NCBI RefSeq assembly: GCF_007997285.1
Contig: NZ_VORX01000004.1
Coordinates: 1-64,000 of the forward strand
DNA: 64,000 nt
From: Gelidibacter salicanalis
GTDB lineage: Bacteria; Bacteroidota; Bacteroidia; Flavobacteriales; Flavobacteriaceae
Direction of reading: 5' to 3'
Part shown: positions 10,231 to 18,777 of the stretch, piece after piece
How positions within the stretch are numbered: position 1 is the stretch's first letter
How the letters are laid out: the number at the start of each line of letters is the position of its first letter
The notes under the pieces: model-generated
What the model saw: only the letters and a program-made list of their open reading frames with translations
Databases searched by the model: none
What the model was told of the DNA's origin: nothing
Program-made: the position numbers and the translations under genes

Positions 10231-11679
10231 CTAATAATATGTATAACGTCTTACTTTAGATATATATTTTGCCAAGCGCATCACTTGATGACTGTATCCA
10301 TATTCATTGTCGTACCAAATGTATAGAACCACATTCTTTCCATCAGATCTCATAATGGTTGCCTTACTGTCATAAATTGCTGGAGCGGAACATCCTATGA
10401 TGTCACTGGATACCAATTCATCACTCATTTCATATTTAATTTGCTCTACGAGATGTCCCTCTAAAGCATATTTTTTCATGGTAGTATTTATTCCTTCCAA
10501 AGAAGTTGGGGTATCCAATTCTAGATTTAAAATGGCTAAAGATCCATTAGGGACGGGAACACGGATGGCGTTTGAGGTTAATTTTCCTTCCAAAGATGGT
10601 AAGGCTTTGGCCACAGCGCTTCCTGCACCCGTTTCAGTGATGACCATATTTAAACCTGCAGCGCGACCACGACGGTATTTATCGTGAAAATTATCTACCA
10701 AATTTTGATCATTGGTATACGCGTGAATGGTTTCTAAGTGGCCATGTTTTACGCCAAAAGTATCTTCTATTGCTTTCAAAACTGGCGTGATGGCATTCGT
10801 TGTACAGGATGCCGCTGAAAAAATATCAACCGTATCTGGATTATGGTCTAAATGGTTAACCCCGTGTACAATGTTGGGAATTCCTTTTCCAGGAGCCGTT
10901 AATAAAACTTTACTCACTCCTTTAGACTGTAAATGTCTACTTAGCGCCTCTTTGTCTCTAAAGGCACCCGTATTATCAATCACCAAAGCGTCATTGATAC
11001 CATATTTAGTGTAATCAATATCTTCAGGCGCATCGGCTGAAATGATATTTACGGTGGTACCATTGATTATTAGAGCACTGTTTTCCAAATCTGCGATCAC
11101 CGTTCCTGAGAATTCACCGTGAACGGAATCATTGCGGAGTAAAGATGCTCTTTTTTCTAAAACTGTTTGATCGATTTTCCCTCTGGTGACGATGGCTCTC
11201 AAACGCATTTGACTACCTTTACCAGTTTTCGTCATCAGTTCACGAGCAAGCAATCTGCCGATGCGACCAAAACCATAGAGTACAACGTCTTTTGGTTTAT
11301 TCATTTCATTTCTACTCGCGCCTTTCAGCCTGTCTGCGACAAAAGCTGTAGCGTTTGAGTACTTCTGATCTTCTAAATGGTATTCAAACGTCAGTTTTCC
11401 GATATCCAGTTTTGCTGGTGGAACATCCAAGGTTTTGATGGCTTGAGCAATTTCAACAGAATCGAAAATAGAAATTGGTTTCTGAACAAACGCACCTGCA
11501 TATTCATGCAAATTTAAAATTTCACTGACATTTCTGTCAATCAATTGATTTCTAAATAGTACCAGTTCAATAGATCTATCATACCACAGATCACTGACTA
11601 TTTTGATAAATTCAACCGTTGCTTTTCTTCGGTCTGCTTGAAAAGCTAATTCGTTCTCATAAATTCCATTCAAACCCAT
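10231..11679 (-). CDS. Glyceraldehyde-3-phosphate dehydrogenase, long form
   Basis: A 482-residue NAD(P)-dependent GAPDH. The Rossmann motif YGFGRIGR is at 135-142, the catalytic SCTTN block at 291-295 (Cys292), and the C-terminal WYDNEYGYS motif is intact. It differs from the common 335-residue enzyme by about 130 extra residues before the nucleotide-binding domain (helical, charged, with no domain I recognise). Many Bacteroidota carry such a long paralog as well as a short GapA. Whether it works in glycolysis or gluconeogenesis cannot be told here. It is monocistronic, with a TACTTTTG box upstream (11750-11757) and its own terminator. Confidence 0.93.
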   Translation of the reverse strand: MGLNGIYENELAFQADRRKATVEFIKIVSDLWYDRSIELVLFRNQLIDRNVSEILNLHEYAGAFVQKPISIFDSVEIAQAIKTLDVPPAKLDIGKLTFEYHLEDQKYSNATAFVADRLKGASRNEMNKPKDVVLYGFGRIGRLLARELMTKTGKGSQMRLRAIVTRGKIDQTVLEKRASLLRNDSVHGEFSGTVIADLENSALIINGTTVNIISADAPEDIDYTKYGINDALVIDNTGAFRDKEALSRHLQSKGVSKVLLTAPGKGIPNIVHGVNHLDHNPDTVDIFSAASCTTNAITPVLKAIEDTFGVKHGHLETIHAYTNDQNLVDNFHDKYRRGRAAGLNMVITETGAGSAVAKALPSLEGKLTSNAIRVPVPNGSLAILNLELDTPTSLEGINTTMKKYALEGHLVEQIKYEMSDELVSSDIIGCSAPAIYDSKATIMRSDGKNVVLYIWYDNEYGYSHQVMRLAKYISKVRRYTYY

Positions 11680-11749
11680 TGTTTCAAAGTTTAGAGTGTC
11701 TGCCTTTTAGGCAGAACATTGTTGTGTTTATGCCGACTATTCGGAAATG

Positions 11750-11757
11750 CAAAAGTA
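11750..11757 (-). promoter_or_regulatory. -7 element upstream of GAPDH gene
   Basis: Minus-strand TACTTTTG fits TAnnTTTG exactly and lies about 70 bases before the start codon. I found no convincing -33 TTTG at the right distance. Confidence 0.45.
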
Positions 11758-11797
11758 ATATATTTCAAACGTTTTCGTAAGCTTTTATTCACTAAAA

Positions 11798-11829
11798 AAC
11801 CCTTTGAAAACGAATTGTTTCAAAGGGTT
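11798..11829 (-). terminator. Terminator after htrA
   Basis: AACCCTTTGAAA / TTTCAAAGGGTT, a 12-bp stem with an eight-base loop. The minus-strand 3' side runs into TTTTTT. It lies 24 bases past the htrA stop codon. Confidence 0.85.
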
Positions 11830-11852
11830 AAAATTTGGTTTTAGTGCTTAAC

Positions 11853-13268
11853 TTATCTAAAGATAAAACTCTCTTTTTGACCTGAACTTGTGATGACCGA
11901 TAATTTTTTGATATTCTTTTCTAAATCATCACCATACTTAAGTTTGAGTTTCATGATGTCATCCACATTTTTAATGACTTCGCCGTTAATTTCAGTAATC
12001 ACGTAACCAGTGTTGATGCCTAGGTTTTTATATAGTGCATAGTTTTCGTTTTTAATGACCGCAACGCCATAGGTAATGTTGCTGCTTTTTTTAACCTCAT
12101 TAGGGATATTTCGCAATTGCATGTCCAAAAATTCAATGGTCATAATTTCACTCTTAGATAAAGTAACCGGAATTTTCTTTTCTGAACCATTTCTGATAAT
12201 ATACAAATCAACCACATCATTGGGGCGTTTAGTACTCAAATACCCACTCAAATCTGAAAATTTAGAAATGCTAATATTGTCGATCTTCTTAATAATGTCT
12301 CCTTTTTTAATGCCCGCTTTATCGGCACCAGAGCGCTCTTCAACATCACTCACGTAAAAGCCTTGGGTTGCACTGACCTCAAAAGATTCGGCAGATTTAC
12401 TGTTAAGTTCGCCGCCTCTTACCCCTAAAATACCGTTTTGGACATTTCCAAATTCCATAATATCCTCCACAACTTTTCGGGCAATATTACTCGGTACGGC
12501 AAAAGAATAGCCAATATAGGAGCCGGTTTGGGAGGTGATGGCCGTGTTTATGCCAATGAGTTCTCCTCGGGTGTTGACTAATGCTCCACCAGAGTTTCCA
12601 GGATTGACAGCGGCATCTGTTTGCAAGAATGATTGTGAATTAATACCTGACAAATCTCTAGATTTAGCGCTAATAATTCCGGCCGTCACCGTAGAGGTCA
12701 AATTAAACGGGTTGCCCACCGCCAAAACCCATTCACCAACTTTTACCTGGTCTGAATTTCCAAAGGTTGCAAAAGGCAATGCTTCTCCCGCATCAATTTT
12801 TAAGAGGGCGATATCTGTTTTTTCATCAGTTCCAATCAACTCAGCCTCGTAAATTTTGTTGTCATTAAGGGTAATAGAAAGTTGTTGTGAGCCATTAATG
12901 ACGTGATTATTGGTTATAATATAACCGTCCGGTGATATGATCACCCCACTACCTGTGCCTACTTGGGCACGTTCAGAACTTCTACCCATAAAAAGATCTT
13001 GCATGGTCATCGGCGCTCTGCTGATAGTGGTGTTCTTTACGTGAACCACAGCATGCACGGCGTTTTCTGCGGCTTCCGTAAAATCGGGCGCATATAATGT
13101 CCCGTAGGAGCTGACCGCTGTGTTACTCGTTGGGAAATAAGATAGACTAGAATCGGATTTGGCCAAAGTAGCGCCAATGTCATCCTCTTCTAAGAAATAT
13201 TTATAGGCAGAAAGTGTCATGATTCCACCTAATGCTGATACTAAAATTAGGGTTAAAATCTTCTTCAT
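11853..13268 (-). CDS. HtrA/DegP-type periplasmic serine protease
   Basis: A 471-residue envelope quality-control protease and chaperone. N-terminal signal or anchor (about 1-22), trypsin-like domain (about 62-255) with the complete triad His122 (TNNHVI), Asp152 (TDIALL) and Ser226 (NPGNSGGAL), then two PDZ domains (about 270-370 and 385-470). The substrate-binding and loop motifs GTGSGVI and GNPFNL are present. This is the Deg/Do architecture with two PDZ domains. It is a single-gene unit ending at a strong terminator. The 180 bases upstream separate it from divergent dapF. Confidence 0.95.
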   Translation of the reverse strand: MKKILTLILVSALGGIMTLSAYKYFLEEDDIGATLAKSDSSLSYFPTSNTAVSSYGTLYAPDFTEAAENAVHAVVHVKNTTISRAPMTMQDLFMGRSSERAQVGTGSGVIISPDGYIITNNHVINGSQQLSITLNDNKIYEAELIGTDEKTDIALLKIDAGEALPFATFGNSDQVKVGEWVLAVGNPFNLTSTVTAGIISAKSRDLSGINSQSFLQTDAAVNPGNSGGALVNTRGELIGINTAITSQTGSYIGYSFAVPSNIARKVVEDIMEFGNVQNGILGVRGGELNSKSAESFEVSATQGFYVSDVEERSGADKAGIKKGDIIKKIDNISISKFSDLSGYLSTKRPNDVVDLYIIRNGSEKKIPVTLSKSEIMTIEFLDMQLRNIPNEVKKSSNITYGVAVIKNENYALYKNLGINTGYVITEINGEVIKNVDDIMKLKLKYGDDLEKNIKKLSVITSSGQKESFIFR

Positions 13269-13432
13269 TTTAATTAGAGTTTAATAATAATTAATAAGAG
13301 TAATATAATAAGAGTAATACTGTAAATAGATATGTGATTAACGTTTAAAATTAATTTTTTATTTGATGGTCGTAGCTTCATTTAACGATATTTAACGCAA
13401 AAGTTAGCCGCGTTAAAACCATCCATATTTCC

Positions 13433-13440
13433 TATATTTG
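13433..13440 (+). promoter_or_regulatory. -7 element of dapF operon
   Basis: TATATTTG matches TAnnTTTG exactly and ends eight bases before the dapF ATG, so the transcript would have almost no leader. The -33 box is not clear. Confidence 0.5.
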
Positions 13441-13448
13441 CCAAACCT

Positions 13449-14222
13449 ATGAAACAGACTTTTTATAAATATCAAGGAACAGGTAATGATTTTGTGATGA
13501 TTGACAATCGTCTCTTAACCTTTGACAAAAATGATACCAAATACGTTAGAACCTTATGTAACAGACGTTTTGGCATTGGAGCTGACGGATTGATCCTTCT
13601 CGAACCTCATAACGAGTATGATTTTAAGATGGTATACTTCAATGCTGATGGCAATGAAAGTTCTATGTGTGGGAATGGCGGGCGTTGTATTGTTGCATTT
13701 GCGAAATTTCTCGGAATAATTGAAAATGCGACCACTTTTGAAGCGATAGATGGCCTGCACCGTGCCAAAATTGAATCGCATAGTGTTCAGTTGCAAATGC
13801 AGGATGTGCCTCGACTGGAACAGTTTGAATCTCATGTCTTTTTAAATACCGGATCGCCGCATCACGTTCAATTACAGGAAAACTTAGCGGAACTTCAGGT
13901 CAAGGAAACTGGAAGTAGAATTAGATACGGCGCTCCCTACCATGAAAGTGGTTCAAATGTGAATTTTGTCTCTAAAATCTCTGATGCCATTTTTTCAGTT
14001 AGGACCTATGAACGTGGTGTTGAGGATGAAACATTGTCTTGTGGTACAGGTGTCACCGCAGTTGCACTGGCTATGAATTTTATTGGAGAAACAACTAGAA
14101 ATCACATTACTTTAAATACGCAAGGGGGAACATTGGAGGTTGCTTTTAAAAATAAAGATGAAGGCTACACTGATATATGGTTAATAGGTCCTGCCGTACA
14201 GGTTTTTAAAGGCGAATTTTAA
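13449..14222 (+). CDS. dapF: Diaminopimelate epimerase
   Basis: A 257-residue cofactor-independent epimerase converting LL- to meso-diaminopimelate for lysine and peptidoglycan. The two catalytic cysteines are in place: Cys74 (MCGNGGRC) and Cys198 (LSCGTGVTA). The N-terminal KYQGTGNDFVMIDN motif fixes the start. First gene of a compact operon: its TAA overlaps the next ATG (TAATG), followed by mltG, also a cell-wall gene. Confidence 0.98.
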   Translation: MKQTFYKYQGTGNDFVMIDNRLLTFDKNDTKYVRTLCNRRFGIGADGLILLEPHNEYDFKMVYFNADGNESSMCGNGGRCIVAFAKFLGIIENATTFEAIDGLHRAKIESHSVQLQMQDVPRLEQFESHVFLNTGSPHHVQLQENLAELQVKETGSRIRYGAPYHESGSNVNFVSKISDAIFSVRTYERGVEDETLSCGTGVTAVALAMNFIGETTRNHITLNTQGGTLEVAFKNKDEGYTDIWLIGPAVQVFKGEF

Positions 14223-14746
14223 TGGAGACCTTAAAGGGAGAACATATTTATTTACGTGCTTTAGAGCCTGAAGATTTAAACTATATTCACGCCATTGAAA
14301 ACGATGAGCATCTTTGGGAGCTGAGTAATACTCAAACCCCATACTCTCGATATATCCTTGAACAGTATCTTGAAAACTCCCACAGAGATATTTACGAAGT
14401 GAAACAATTGCGATTGGTGATTTCCACTTACCAGCATCAAGCTATCGGACTGATCGATTTATTCGATTTTGATTTTAAAAACAATCATGCTGGCGTGGGA
14501 ATCTTAATCCAGGAAACCCAAAACAGACAGCAGGGTTATGGCAAGGAAGCACTGCAGTTATTAATCAACTATAGCTTTAATCAGCTTAATTTGCATCAAT
14601 TGTATTGCAATATTACCGAAGACAATCAGGCCAGCCTCAACCTATTCAAAAATCAAGGTTTTGAGATAGTGGGGGTTAAAAAGGATTGGCTTTTTAGCAA
14701 CAACAAGTATAAAAACGAATATTTTTTACAACTTATCAATAACTAA
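14222..14746 (+). CDS. GNAT family N-acetyltransferase (RimJ/RimL-like)
   Basis: A 174-residue acetyltransferase of the RimJ/RimL-type GNAT subgroup: it opens with LKGEHIYLRALEPEDL, has the acetyl-CoA-binding segment around residues 90-115 (GVGILIQ and QQGYGKEALQLL), and NQASLNLFKNQGFEIVG near the C-terminus. The substrate is not predictable; homologs near dapF and mltG are common in flavobacteria. It overlaps dapF by one base and abuts mltG without a gap, so it is co-translated with cell-wall genes. Confidence 0.88.
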   Translation: METLKGEHIYLRALEPEDLNYIHAIENDEHLWELSNTQTPYSRYILEQYLENSHRDIYEVKQLRLVISTYQHQAIGLIDLFDFDFKNNHAGVGILIQETQNRQQGYGKEALQLLINYSFNQLNLHQLYCNITEDNQASLNLFKNQGFEIVGVKKDWLFSNNKYKNEYFLQLINN

Positions 14747-15790
14747 ATGTATTTCAAAAAAATCTTTATCGCCATTGCGCTCATCGGTTTGGTAATAGCC
14801 GGCATCATCGCTTACAACATTTATCAAACCATGTTCATCTCCAATACCGCCTTTACTAATGAGGAGGCATACGTATATATTCCAACCAATGCAACCTATC
14901 AGGATGTGAGAGCTCAATTGCAACCACTTTTAAAGGATATGGACAAATTTGAGGCGCTTGCTGAACGTAAAAAATATCCAGCCAATATAAAAGCGGGAAA
15001 ATTTGCCATCAAAAAAGGGATGAATAATAATGACATTGTCAATTCCATACGCAGCAATAATATTCCTGTCAAACTTTCATTTAATAATCAGGAATCATTA
15101 GAACGATTAGCGGGACGCATCTCTACCCAAATTGAAGCGGATAGTTTAGAATTATACACCGTGATGTCATCTCCCGAGTTTTTAAAAGCCAATGATTTTT
15201 CAGAACAAACGGCCTTGGGCATGTATATTCCCAACAGCTACGAGTTTTTTTGGAACACATCCGCAGAACAGTTTAGAGAACGGATGCTGAAAGAGTACCA
15301 CCGGTTCTGGAACGAGACCCGTATGGCGAAGGCTAAAACGATTGGACTTACCCCAGAAAAGGTAATGACCATGGCCTCGATTGTGCAAAAGGAAACCGCA
15401 AAAGTTGATGAACGAAAGCGTGTGGCCGGGGTGTACATGAATCGCTTAAAGATTGGTATGCCGCTTCAGGCTGACCCAACGGTGATTTATGCCATAAAGC
15501 ACACTTCGGGCGATTTTGATCAGGTTATCAAACGTGTACTTTACAAGGATTTAGTTTTGGACTCGCCTTATAATACCTATAAATATGCAGGATTGCCTCC
15601 AGGTTTAATTACCATGCCTGACATTACTTCCATTGATGCGGTTTTGAATTTCGAAAAGCACGATTACTTATACTTTGTAGCTGATGTGACTAATTTTGGA
15701 TATCATAAATTTGCTAAAACACTAGCACAACACAATGTGAACAGACAAGAATACGTACGCTGGATTAATCAGCAGGGTGTAAATAGGTAA
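14747..15790 (+). CDS. mltG: Endolytic murein transglycosylase MltG
   Basis: A 347-residue inner-membrane lytic transglycosylase of the YceG family, which cuts nascent glycan strands and sets their length. One membrane helix (about 5-25) precedes a LysM-like region (about 40-105) and the YceG catalytic domain. The catalytic glutamate is Glu216 in ASIVQKETA, followed by RVAGVYMNRL and MPLQADPTVIYA. The gene starts at the base after the GNAT stop codon. Confidence 0.96.
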   Translation: MYFKKIFIAIALIGLVIAGIIAYNIYQTMFISNTAFTNEEAYVYIPTNATYQDVRAQLQPLLKDMDKFEALAERKKYPANIKAGKFAIKKGMNNNDIVNSIRSNNIPVKLSFNNQESLERLAGRISTQIEADSLELYTVMSSPEFLKANDFSEQTALGMYIPNSYEFFWNTSAEQFRERMLKEYHRFWNETRMAKAKTIGLTPEKVMTMASIVQKETAKVDERKRVAGVYMNRLKIGMPLQADPTVIYAIKHTSGDFDQVIKRVLYKDLVLDSPYNTYKYAGLPPGLITMPDITSIDAVLNFEKHDYLYFVADVTNFGYHKFAKTLAQHNVNRQEYVRWINQQGVNR

Positions 15791-15793
15791 GCT

Positions 15794-16705
15794 ATGGTGC
15801 GGTATATCTTTTGTCTATTTGTTTTTATAATAGCTACCGCAAATTCTTTTTCACAATCTCAAATTGAACGTTTTCTTAAACCGAGTGATACCTTAAATCC
15901 GTCGCGACGGACAGCAGTGTATATCTCTGAGGCGGCTATTGGTGGACTCACCTTAATAGGACTGCACCAGTTATGGTATGCGGACTATGAGCAATCGCGA
16001 TTCCATACCATAAATGATAACAATGAGTGGTTGCAAATGGATAAAGTGGGCCATGTGTATGCATCCTATCAGTTAGGACGACTTGGTGCTAGCGCACTGC
16101 AATGGAGTGGGGCGAGCAGAAATGAGCAACTGCTTTATGGTGCCAAACTGGGCTTTACATTTTTAACCGCCGTTGAGGTTTTAGATGGTTTTAGTAAGGA
16201 ATGGGGGTTTTCTTGGGGAGATATGGCTGCCAATGTTGCAGGTAGTGGAATCTATATTGGTCAAGAGTTACTATGGGAAGAACAACGCATCACCCTTAAA
16301 TACTCGTTTCATCAAACCAGATATGCGCAATTACAGCCTACAAAGTTAGGAAATGGTCTAACCGAAGAGTTTTTAAAGGATTACAACGGCCAAACCTATT
16401 GGTTAAGTTTTAACCTGCAATCGTTTTTTAAAACTGAACACATCCCAAAATGGTTGAATGTCGCTTTAGGATATGGTGCCGACGGTATGTTATTTGATAA
16501 TCCTGAGTCTCATAGTAGTTTGGATGCGAGTAAGAATAGGATGCGGCAATACTATTTAAGTTTAGATGTTGATTTAACGCGGATTGAAACCAAATCACCT
16601 CTTTTAAGATCTGTTTTTGAGGTTTTGAACCTAATTAAAGTGCCTTTGCCAACTGTGGAGTTTAACGGTAAAAAGGGTCTAAAGCTCCATGGTGTCTATT
16701 TTTAG
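15794..16705 (+). CDS. DUF2279 family protein
   Basis: A 303-residue protein with a signal peptide (1-20, ending NSFSQ). The section DKVGHVYASYQLGR and the following ...GFSWGDMAANVAGS are typical of DUF2279 (YfiM-like), whose members are predicted outer-membrane or periplasmic proteins of unknown role. The C-terminal half is rich in alternating aromatic residues, consistent with beta strands. It starts three bases after mltG and is the last gene of the dapF operon. Confidence 0.83.
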   Translation: MVRYIFCLFVFIIATANSFSQSQIERFLKPSDTLNPSRRTAVYISEAAIGGLTLIGLHQLWYADYEQSRFHTINDNNEWLQMDKVGHVYASYQLGRLGASALQWSGASRNEQLLYGAKLGFTFLTAVEVLDGFSKEWGFSWGDMAANVAGSGIYIGQELLWEEQRITLKYSFHQTRYAQLQPTKLGNGLTEEFLKDYNGQTYWLSFNLQSFFKTEHIPKWLNVALGYGADGMLFDNPESHSSLDASKNRMRQYYLSLDVDLTRIETKSPLLRSVFEVLNLIKVPLPTVEFNGKKGLKLHGVYF

Positions 16706-16723
16706 AGAGCTTAATCGATTAAT

Positions 16724-16754
16724 TTTGAGGCTTTAATAAAAAGGCGTATCTTTG
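16724..16754 (+). promoter_or_regulatory. Promoter of the lysozyme-like gene
   Basis: TTTG, 19 bases, TATCTTTG: both Bacteroidota promoter boxes match exactly at the preferred spacing. The start codon is about 55 bases downstream. This is the best promoter in the window. Confidence 0.8.
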
Positions 16755-16810
16755 CACGCTGAAATTTAAGTCTGCTTAAAATCATAAAGGCTTTACGAAT
16801 ATTAGGAAAA

Positions 16811-17479
16811 ATGTTAAAAAAAATCACTAATTATTTTGTTATCCCTTTTGCAATCTGTGTCATATTAATGACGGCACTTTTTCCAAAAACGACTGTGGAT
16901 ATGACTAATTTTTCTACGGAAGGACTAGAATTAAATTACACAGTTTCTGAAGACATCGCTATGTTGTCTCCAGCAGAAGGAACGCACCCCACAATGACCT
17001 ACGATAAGTACTTTCCTTATTTAGGGAAATCGTATTTAGGATTTAAGGAAGCTTTGGCATTTAAAGAATCTCGCGGTAATTATTTTACGGTAAATGATTT
17101 TGGGTATTTAGGAAAGTATCAATTTGGTGCTGAAACTTTAAAACTTTTGGGGGTTTACAATCCTCAATTCTTTTTGTACACTCCTGAGTTACAAGAAAAG
17201 GCGTTTTTGGCCAATTCTGAGCGTAACAAATGGATTTTAAGACAGGATATTGCACGATTTGTAGGTAAAGAAATTCACGGCGTTACCATCACGGAGTCTG
17301 GCATTCTCGCTGCCGCGCATTTGGCGGGACCGGGGAGTGTAAAGAAATTTCTCAGAAGTTTTGGAGGTTATAATTTCTCAGATGCTTACGGATCTTCCAT
17401 TTCCCACTATATGAAACGCTTTTCCGGCTACGATACTTCTTTTATCAAACCAAACCGAAAGGCTAAAGCGATTTTATAA
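16811..17479 (+). CDS. Lysozyme-fold (transglycosylase-like) membrane-anchored protein
   Basis: A 222-residue protein with one N-terminal membrane helix (about 7-25) and an exported domain. FKESRGNY (Glu86), GYLGKYQFG (98-106) and AAAHLAGPG match the catalytic Glu, the GxYQF and the C-terminal helix pattern of SLT/GH23 lysozyme-like folds. Homologs are, as I recall, often called LysM or peptidoglycan-binding proteins, but no LysM repeat is visible. The probable role is peptidoglycan cleavage, by inference. It has its own strong promoter and its stop codon abuts that of the convergent methylase gene. Confidence 0.72.
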   Translation: MLKKITNYFVIPFAICVILMTALFPKTTVDMTNFSTEGLELNYTVSEDIAMLSPAEGTHPTMTYDKYFPYLGKSYLGFKEALAFKESRGNYFTVNDFGYLGKYQFGAETLKLLGVYNPQFFLYTPELQEKAFLANSERNKWILRQDIARFVGKEIHGVTITESGILAAAHLAGPGSVKKFLRSFGGYNFSDAYGSSISHYMKRFSGYDTSFIKPNRKAKAIL

Positions 17480-18196
17480 TCAGTCTTTGTGAATGATAAA
17501 AATGGCCGGGCGTTTGTGCAAGTCTACTTTGGTATGTTTCCAATCTTGCGCAGGGAACGTTTTAATATATTCTGTAGGTAGCGTGAGGTCGCAGGCCACA
17601 CAAACTCTAGTTTGAGGATGCAATGTGCTCCATAAATCTTCCAACATTTTGTTGTTGCGATATGGGGTTTCAATAAACAATTGACTTTGGTTTTGCTCTT
17701 GCGATACGCGTTCTAAGCGTTTGAGTTCTGCTTTGCGTTCTTGCTTGTCAATAGGTAAGTAGCCATTAAATGCAAAACTTTGTCCATTCATTCCAGATCC
17801 CATCAGTGCCATAATGATGGAAGATGGTCCTACCAAGGGAACCACTTGAATGTTGTTTTCGTGGGCCAATTTTACAATATCTGATCCAGGATCAGCTACC
17901 GCAGGACATCCTGCTTCAGAAAGTAAACCCATAGGTTTTCCTGCTTTACAGGCTTCTAAAAATGTTGATTTTTCAGCCTCTTCCGTGTATTTATTTAATA
18001 CATGGAAGTTTAAGGACGGTTGCAATTTTTCAGGAAGGGTCTCTTTTATGAATCTACGTGCTGTTTTTTCATTTTCAACAATATAATCGTCCGTAAATGC
18101 TAGGATTTTTTGTATGGATTGGGGTAAAACATCCCAAACTGGTTGATCACCTAAACCTGTAGGAATTAAGTATAGTTTGCCAAAGTGTTCTGCCAT
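17480..18196 (-). CDS. RsmI-type tetrapyrrole-methylase-fold methyltransferase
   Basis: A 238-residue SAM-dependent methyltransferase of the RsmI group within the tetrapyrrole methylase fold. Motifs: LYLIPTGLG, GLLSEAGCPAVADPGS and VPLVGPSSIIMALMGSGMNGQSFAFNGYLP. RsmI 2'-O-methylates C1402 of 16S rRNA; this shorter, diverged form is widespread in Bacteroidota, and whether it keeps that target is inference. It lies downstream of the phosphatase and dnaA genes on the same strand. Confidence 0.87.
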   Translation of the reverse strand: MAEHFGKLYLIPTGLGDQPVWDVLPQSIQKILAFTDDYIVENEKTARRFIKETLPEKLQPSLNFHVLNKYTEEAEKSTFLEACKAGKPMGLLSEAGCPAVADPGSDIVKLAHENNIQVVPLVGPSSIIMALMGSGMNGQSFAFNGYLPIDKQERKAELKRLERVSQEQNQSQLFIETPYRNNKMLEDLWSTLHPQTRVCVACDLTLPTEYIKTFPAQDWKHTKVDLHKRPAIFIIHKD

Positions 18197-18290
18197 GTGT
18201 TAGTGTTTCAAAATGTGAGAGCGCTAATGTAGTGGATTTGAAAGTTCTAAATTCCACTAAAGTTCAATTGGAATTAAGATCTGATAAAAT

Positions 18291-18746
18291 TTACTCCAAT
18301 AATTTCGCCGCAATTTTATCGCAAGCATTGTCCAAAAGTGTGTAGACTTTATCAAAATCTTTCGCATCTCCCCAATACGGGTCCGGAACTTCTAAATTTT
18401 CATCAAAACCAGCATCTTCCAATATTAATTTTACCTTGGCACTATCGTCAGCATCTCTAGCCAACGTAATCACATTCTCGTAGTTGGAATGATCCATGAC
18501 GTAAATAATGTCATAAGTGTCAAAATCAGATACTGAAAATTGTCTACAACGTTGGTTAGAAATATCAATATCATTCTGTTTTGCAGTGGCAATAGAACGG
18601 TGGTCTGGTAATTTACCGATGTGATAATCGCCTGTTCCGGCAGAATCTATTTCAAAACGATCACCCGGAAGTTTAGCTTCCAATATGCCATGCGCTAATG
18701 GCGATCGGCAAATGTTACCTAAGCAAACCATCAGAATTTTTGTCAT
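18291..18746 (-). CDS. Low-molecular-weight protein-tyrosine phosphatase
   Basis: A 151-residue phosphatase. The P-loop CLGNICRS runs from residue 8 to 15 (nucleophile Cys8, Arg14) and the general acid is Asp122 in DPYWGD. Such enzymes dephosphorylate tyrosine on proteins, often in polysaccharide regulation, but no kinase or export gene is nearby. It lies 31 bases downstream of dnaA and may be read from the dnaA promoter. Confidence 0.95.
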   Translation of the reverse strand: MTKILMVCLGNICRSPLAHGILEAKLPGDRFEIDSAGTGDYHIGKLPDHRSIATAKQNDIDISNQRCRQFSVSDFDTYDIIYVMDHSNYENVITLARDADDSAKVKLILEDAGFDENLEVPDPYWGDAKDFDKVYTLLDNACDKIAAKLLE

Positions 18747-18777
18747 GATAAGGTATTGTGTTTATAGAAGCAACGTT

